Source: Ardenticatena maritima (GTDB taxonomy: Bacteria > Chloroflexota > Anaerolineae > Ardenticatenales > Ardenticatenaceae). From it: a DNA stretch of 64,000 nucleotides. Location: NCBI RefSeq assembly GCF_001306175.1, contig NZ_LGKN01000003.1, positions 930,001 to 994,000 on the forward strand, in the 5' to 3' direction. Positions 60,152-64,000 of this stretch are shown in pieces. The translations under genes and the position numbers were made by a program. Position 1 is the first letter of the stretch. Every line of letters begins with the position of its first letter. A model generated the notes under the pieces. That model was not told where the DNA came from. It worked only from the letters and a program-made list of their open reading frames with translations, and did not search any database.

Positions 60152-63100
60152 ATGCGTTCGCGCCCAGCCCTTGCGCTTGCTCTTTTTGTCCTGTGTCTGG
60201 GGATTCTGCTGACGGTCTATCTTCCCAATCAGCACGCGCATGCCTCCGATGAAACATTTGTGCGCGTTTTTGCGCCCAAAGAGATTTTCGCCACTCCGCA
60301 AAACGGCGTCATTCTCTGGCATGAATACGGCGCGTTTGCGCTCTACAAAGTCCGTCCGCAGGTGCTGGCAACCTTGCCGCCCGCGGAACGTCAGCGCGTG
60401 CGCATTCTGAATGAAGCGCCCCCACTGCTGTTTGCCAACGGCGCGCTCGACCCCCGCGCGCCCACCGCCGCTGTGCCGACAGCGTGGCGCGCCCCCACCG
60501 CTTCGCAAGGCGCTGCGCTTCACCTGGTGCAATTTGTGGGACCCATCAAGGATGAATGGCTGGCAACGCTGGAAAAAGTGGGCGCTACCCCTGTGCATTA
60601 CGTGGCGCAAAACGGCTACATTGTGTGGGCGGACGAAGCCGCGCGCGCCCGATTGGATGCGCTGGCACGCGAAGGCGAGATTCTGCAATTCTCCATGCCG
60701 CACCAACCCTACTTCAAAATAGCGCCTGTATTGCTCACGCGGCTGGAACAAACGCCCGCCGCGGAGACGATCGTCACCATCACGGTGCAACTCTATCGCC
60801 ATGCCGGCGCGGCGCAGACACAAAAGCAGATTGACGCGCTGGCGGTGCGCCGCCTCAGCGAGTGGACGCCCGTCTTGCAGTATGCCAACGCCACGCTGGA
60901 TGTCCATCTGGACGATGTCGCGACGATCGCCGCCATGCCCGATGTGATGTGGGTGGAAGAATATTTGCCGCGTGAGCGTTTTGACGAAGTGCAAACCCAA
61001 CTGATTGCGGGACACTTCACCGCCGACCAAAGCGCGCCCACCGGTCCAGGCTACCTGGCTTGGCTGGATAGCCTGGGCTTCAGCCAGAACCCCGCCGATT
61101 ACCCCATTGTGGACATTGTGGATGACGGCGTGGGCGACGGCACACTTGACACCGGCGACCCAACACTGCACGAATTCGGGCAAGCGGCGAACCCCAGCCG
61201 CGCGGTCTACATTGCCAACTGTACATCCGCGCCGAACGGCGGCGGTCTCGACGGACACGGGCATATCAACGCCAGTATTGCGTTCGGCTACGACACGCGC
61301 GCCGGCTTCCCCTACCGAGACCCGCTTGGATTTCAACGCGGGCTGGGTGTCAACCCCTATGGGCGCTTTGCCGCTACTCGCGTTTTTTCGCCCTATTTTG
61401 ATTTGAGCGCCTGCGGCAACAGCGATACAGGGCTCATCAAGCACCTGCAGGATAGCGGCGCGCATATCAGCAGTAATTCGTGGGGCTGTCCCACTTGTTC
61501 CACGACCTACGACGCTTCGGCGCAAGCCTTTGACATCGGCACACGCGACGCCGATTTGACCGAACCGGGCAACCAAGAGATGCTCTTCATCTTTGCCGCC
61601 GGCAACAGTGGTCCAGAGAGCGGGAGCATTGGCTCGCCAGGGAACGCCAAGAACGTGCTCACTGTCGGCGCGAGCGAAAATGTGCGCCCCGACGATGAGG
61701 ACGGCACATGGGTTGACGGTTGTTTTACCGATGCGACCAGCGCCGACAACGCCATGGACATCGCCGATTTTTCCAGCCGCGGTCCAGCGCCGGGCAACCG
61801 CACCAAGCCCGAAGTGGTCGCCCCCGGCACACACGTTCAAGGCACCGCCAGCACCCACCCCGGCTACACGGGAAGCGGCGTCTGCGACGCCTACCGCCCC
61901 AGTGGGCAAACCATCTTCGCTGCTTCATCCGGCACCAGCCACTCGACGCCCGCCGTCGCAGGTGTGGCGTCGTTGGTCTACTATTGGCTGCAACATGTGC
62001 ACGCTATTCCCACACCCAGCCCCGCCCTGTTGAAAGCCTACATCATGGCGCACACTACCTATCTGACCGGCGTTGCGGCGAATGATACGCTGCCGAGCAA
62101 CGCCCAGGGGTATGGCATGCCCAATCTTGAAATGGCTTTCGACGCGACGCCGCGCCTCTTCGTCAACCAAAGCGTGCTGTTCAACGCCACGGGTGAAACA
62201 TGGACCCTGCACGGCGCTGTCGCCGACCCCACCAAGCCGGTGGTGATTGTGCTGAACTACACCGACGCGCCCGGCGCTCTGGGCACCAGTCCGCAGGTCA
62301 ATGACCTGGACCTCGAAGTCTTGGTTGATGGGACGCTCTACCGCGGCAACGTGTTCAACGGGCAATGGAGCGCGCCCGGTGGTGCGCCCGACACCGTCAA
62401 CAATTACGAGGTGATTCGCCTGCCGGCGGGCACAAGCAGCGCACTGAGCATTACCATCACCGCCAGCAACATCGCCGGCGATGGCGTTCCCAACCAGGGC
62501 GACGCCACCGACCAGGATTTTGCGCTGGTCTGCTACAATTGCGCCCAAACGTTCGATTTTGTGTTGCAAGCCACACCGCCCAAGCAAGCCGTTTGCGCGC
62601 CAGAAAGCGCCACCTACGACATCACCGCCTTCTCCATCCTCGGCTACGCCGACCCCGTGACACTGAGCGTTTCCGGCGCGCCATCCGGCACATTGCCGCT
62701 CTTCTCCGCCAACCCCATCACCCCGACAGCCAGCAGCACCCTGACCATCAGCAACACCGCCGCGGCGGCGTTCGGCGCTTACACGCTCGACATCGTGGGG
62801 GTTGCGCCCACATCCACGCACACCACCACCGTCCAACTGGCCCTGTTCACCGCGCCACCCGAAGCGCCTACCCTGCTTGCTCCCGCCAACGGCGCCACAT
62901 CCATCCCACGCAAGCCCACGCTCACCTGGAACGACGGCTCGCAAGCCGTCGGCGCTTTCATCGAAATCGCGACTGACGCGACTTTTGCAACACCAGTTTA
63001 TACCGCCACTATCACCCCAGGCGTCCAAAGCCACACACTCGCCACGGCGTTGGACTACGACACCACCTACTACTGGCGCGTGCGCAATACCAACCCATGC

Positions 63101-63817
63101 GGCGAGGGCGCGTACTCGGACGTTTTCACCTTCACCACAGAAACCACGCCGCCCATCCTGCTGGTGGATGATGACGACAACGACCCAGATATGCGCGCCT
63201 TCTACACGTCCACGCTGGAAACGCTGGGAGTTTCCTTTGACGTGTGGGACACAGCGCAATCCGACAATGAGCCCACCAGTGCAGACCTAGCACCGTACAC
63301 CGTTGTCATCTGGTTCAGCGGCGACGCCTTTGGAAGCCCCACGGGTCCCAGCGAGGCGAGCGAAGCGGCGCTGAGCAGTTGGCTGGAAAGCGGCAATCGC
63401 TGTCTCTTTATGAGCAGTCAAGATTACCATTGGGCGCGCCAGTTGACGCTCTTCATGAAGAACTATCTCGGCGTTGCCGGGATTGTGGACGACGTTAACT
63501 ATTCGGAAGTCATTGGGCAAGGCAACATCTTTGGTCCACTGGGTACCTACACACTCGACTACACGGCTATCAATTCGCACAATTGGAGCGACACCATCAC
63601 ACCGACACTGGACGCCAATGTGGTGTACATGTCGGAAAAGGGTCCCGCCGCGGTTCAGCGCCAAACGGCGACCTACCGCACCATGTATTGGGGCTTCTCG
63701 TTTGAAGCGCTTTCCACCCAACAAGACCGCCTTGCCAACATGCAAGCCGTGTTGACCTGGTGCGAAACACCGCTGCCAGAAAGACCCAAAGTGTTTCTGC
63801 CCTTCGTAGTGCGCTAA
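60152..63817 (+). CDS. Large secreted subtilisin-family (S8) protease
   Basis: A 1221-residue exported protease. Signal peptide about 1-31. Catalytic triad: Asp in DIVDDGVGDG near 321, His in LDGHGHINAS near 369 and Ser in GTSHSTP near 596. After the catalytic domain (about 300-660) come a P-domain-like beta region (about 670-800), a fibronectin type III-like domain starting near 899 (PTLLAPANGATSIPRKPTLTW), and a C-terminal domain (about 1010-1200) with ILLVDDDDNDPDM. The protein ends RPKVFLPFVVR. It likely digests extracellular protein. GGGAG sets the start. Confidence 0.9.
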   Translation: MRSRPALALALFVLCLGILLTVYLPNQHAHASDETFVRVFAPKEIFATPQNGVILWHEYGAFALYKVRPQVLATLPPAERQRVRILNEAPPLLFANGALDPRAPTAAVPTAWRAPTASQGAALHLVQFVGPIKDEWLATLEKVGATPVHYVAQNGYIVWADEAARARLDALAREGEILQFSMPHQPYFKIAPVLLTRLEQTPAAETIVTITVQLYRHAGAAQTQKQIDALAVRRLSEWTPVLQYANATLDVHLDDVATIAAMPDVMWVEEYLPRERFDEVQTQLIAGHFTADQSAPTGPGYLAWLDSLGFSQNPADYPIVDIVDDGVGDGTLDTGDPTLHEFGQAANPSRAVYIANCTSAPNGGGLDGHGHINASIAFGYDTRAGFPYRDPLGFQRGLGVNPYGRFAATRVFSPYFDLSACGNSDTGLIKHLQDSGAHISSNSWGCPTCSTTYDASAQAFDIGTRDADLTEPGNQEMLFIFAAGNSGPESGSIGSPGNAKNVLTVGASENVRPDDEDGTWVDGCFTDATSADNAMDIADFSSRGPAPGNRTKPEVVAPGTHVQGTASTHPGYTGSGVCDAYRPSGQTIFAASSGTSHSTPAVAGVASLVYYWLQHVHAIPTPSPALLKAYIMAHTTYLTGVAANDTLPSNAQGYGMPNLEMAFDATPRLFVNQSVLFNATGETWTLHGAVADPTKPVVIVLNYTDAPGALGTSPQVNDLDLEVLVDGTLYRGNVFNGQWSAPGGAPDTVNNYEVIRLPAGTSSALSITITASNIAGDGVPNQGDATDQDFALVCYNCAQTFDFVLQATPPKQAVCAPESATYDITAFSILGYADPVTLSVSGAPSGTLPLFSANPITPTASSTLTISNTAAAAFGAYTLDIVGVAPTSTHTTTVQLALFTAPPEAPTLLAPANGATSIPRKPTLTWNDGSQAVGAFIEIATDATFATPVYTATITPGVQSHTLATALDYDTTYYWRVRNTNPCGEGAYSDVFTFTTETTPPILLVDDDDNDPDMRAFYTSTLETLGVSFDVWDTAQSDNEPTSADLAPYTVVIWFSGDAFGSPTGPSEASEAALSSWLESGNRCLFMSSQDYHWARQLTLFMKNYLGVAGIVDDVNYSEVIGQGNIFGPLGTYTLDYTAINSHNWSDTITPTLDANVVYMSEKGPAAVQRQTATYRTMYWGFSFEALSTQQDRLANMQAVLTWCETPLPERPKVFLPFVVR

Positions 63818-63891
63818 ACTCGTCACCCGGGCAGAGCCGTGATAAGATGAAGTATTGCGTTTAGGCGACCGACTCACAAAAGGAGGCATGT

Positions 63892-64000
63892 ATGCGACGT
63901 ACACCTTTGCTCATTCCAATCCTGGGCAGCCTGTTGGTCGTTGCGCTGTTGCTGGCGGGACACCGCGCGCTGGCGGCGCCTGTCGCCCAAGCCACAGCCA
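63892..64000 (+). CDS. Exported protein, N-terminal fragment (runs off right edge)
   Basis: The ATG at 63892 follows AGGAGG. The 36 codons seen encode a signal peptide: two Arg, then a long hydrophobic core (LLIPILGSLLVVALLLAG) and ALAAP with a likely cleavage site. The rest lies outside the window, so function cannot be told. Confidence 0.6.
   Translation, partial: MRRTPLLIPILGSLLVVALLLAGHRALAAPVAQATA

Noticed and set aside
60044-61909. 621-codon minus-strand frame opposite the S8 protease
   Set aside because: Antisense to the catalytic triad region; no recognisable protein.
1-64000. CRISPR arrays, rRNA genes, insertion sequences, toxin-antitoxin or restriction-modification loci
   Set aside because: Looked for across the window; no regularly spaced repeats, transposase motifs, rRNA sequence or paired toxin-antitoxin genes were found.

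Overview
The window (about 60 % G+C, genes packed tightly on both strands) reads as chromosome of a free-living, aerobic and probably thermophilic member of the Chloroflexota. Ardenticatenia/Anaerolineae-like bacteria fit best; this is inferred from gene content and protein style, not from an rRNA, and none is present. I see no rRNA, CRISPR array, insertion sequence or prophage. One tRNA, tRNA-Leu(UAG), is present.

Left part (1-9776, minus strand): a tight run of genes that could be one long operon: trmB, a class V aminotransferase, a phosphoglycerate dehydrogenase (SerA) fused to a full-length SbnI/SerK-like free-serine-kinase module, a Cys-rich unknown protein, a tungsten aldehyde:ferredoxin oxidoreductase, a Cys/Met PLP enzyme, an M20 amidohydrolase, a Nudix hydrolase and the start of a lactate permease. 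The SerA fusion next to an aminotransferase is the most interesting biochemistry in the window.

10-29 kb: a TRAP transporter pair without its binding protein; mutS; an M50/CBS protease-ABC ATPase-GGCT operon; tRNA-Leu; a PdtaS/PdtaR kinase-ANTAR pair; a cupin and a sulfotransferase; two cold-shock genes in tandem, each with its own promoter and a leader that carries a terminator-like hairpin; a GH13 glucosidase; formate-THF ligase; a homocysteine methyltransferase; and a 1118-residue GGDEF/STAND/TPR protein.

29-36 kb (minus): a ba3-type (B-family) cytochrome oxidase operon with SCO-like and receiver-domain genes upstream and two tiny membrane proteins, followed by a NarL-type response regulator and its PAS-GAF kinase. 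36-40 kb (plus): a TetR regulator with a perfect operator palindrome, driving an ABC exporter. 40-48 kb (plus): GT1 glycosyltransferase, esterase, LutC, tyrosine recombinase, a zincin, a CBS protein, then a membrane cytochrome c with an internal duplication, haem O synthase (ctaB) and an SDR enzyme.

48-64 kb: a lipoprotein, a five-haem cytochrome, a phosphoribosyltransferase, mutL and a 2TM protein (minus); an ornithine-cyclodeaminase-like gene, a GT39-like membrane glycosyltransferase with a TTG start, a methyltransferase and an HhH DNA glycosylase (plus); a ROK sugar kinase; a secreted subtilisin-family protease; and a truncated exported protein at the right edge. Oxidase, SCO, haem O synthase and two c-type cytochromes together point to aerobic respiration. 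MutS and an endonuclease-type MutL point to methyl-independent mismatch repair.
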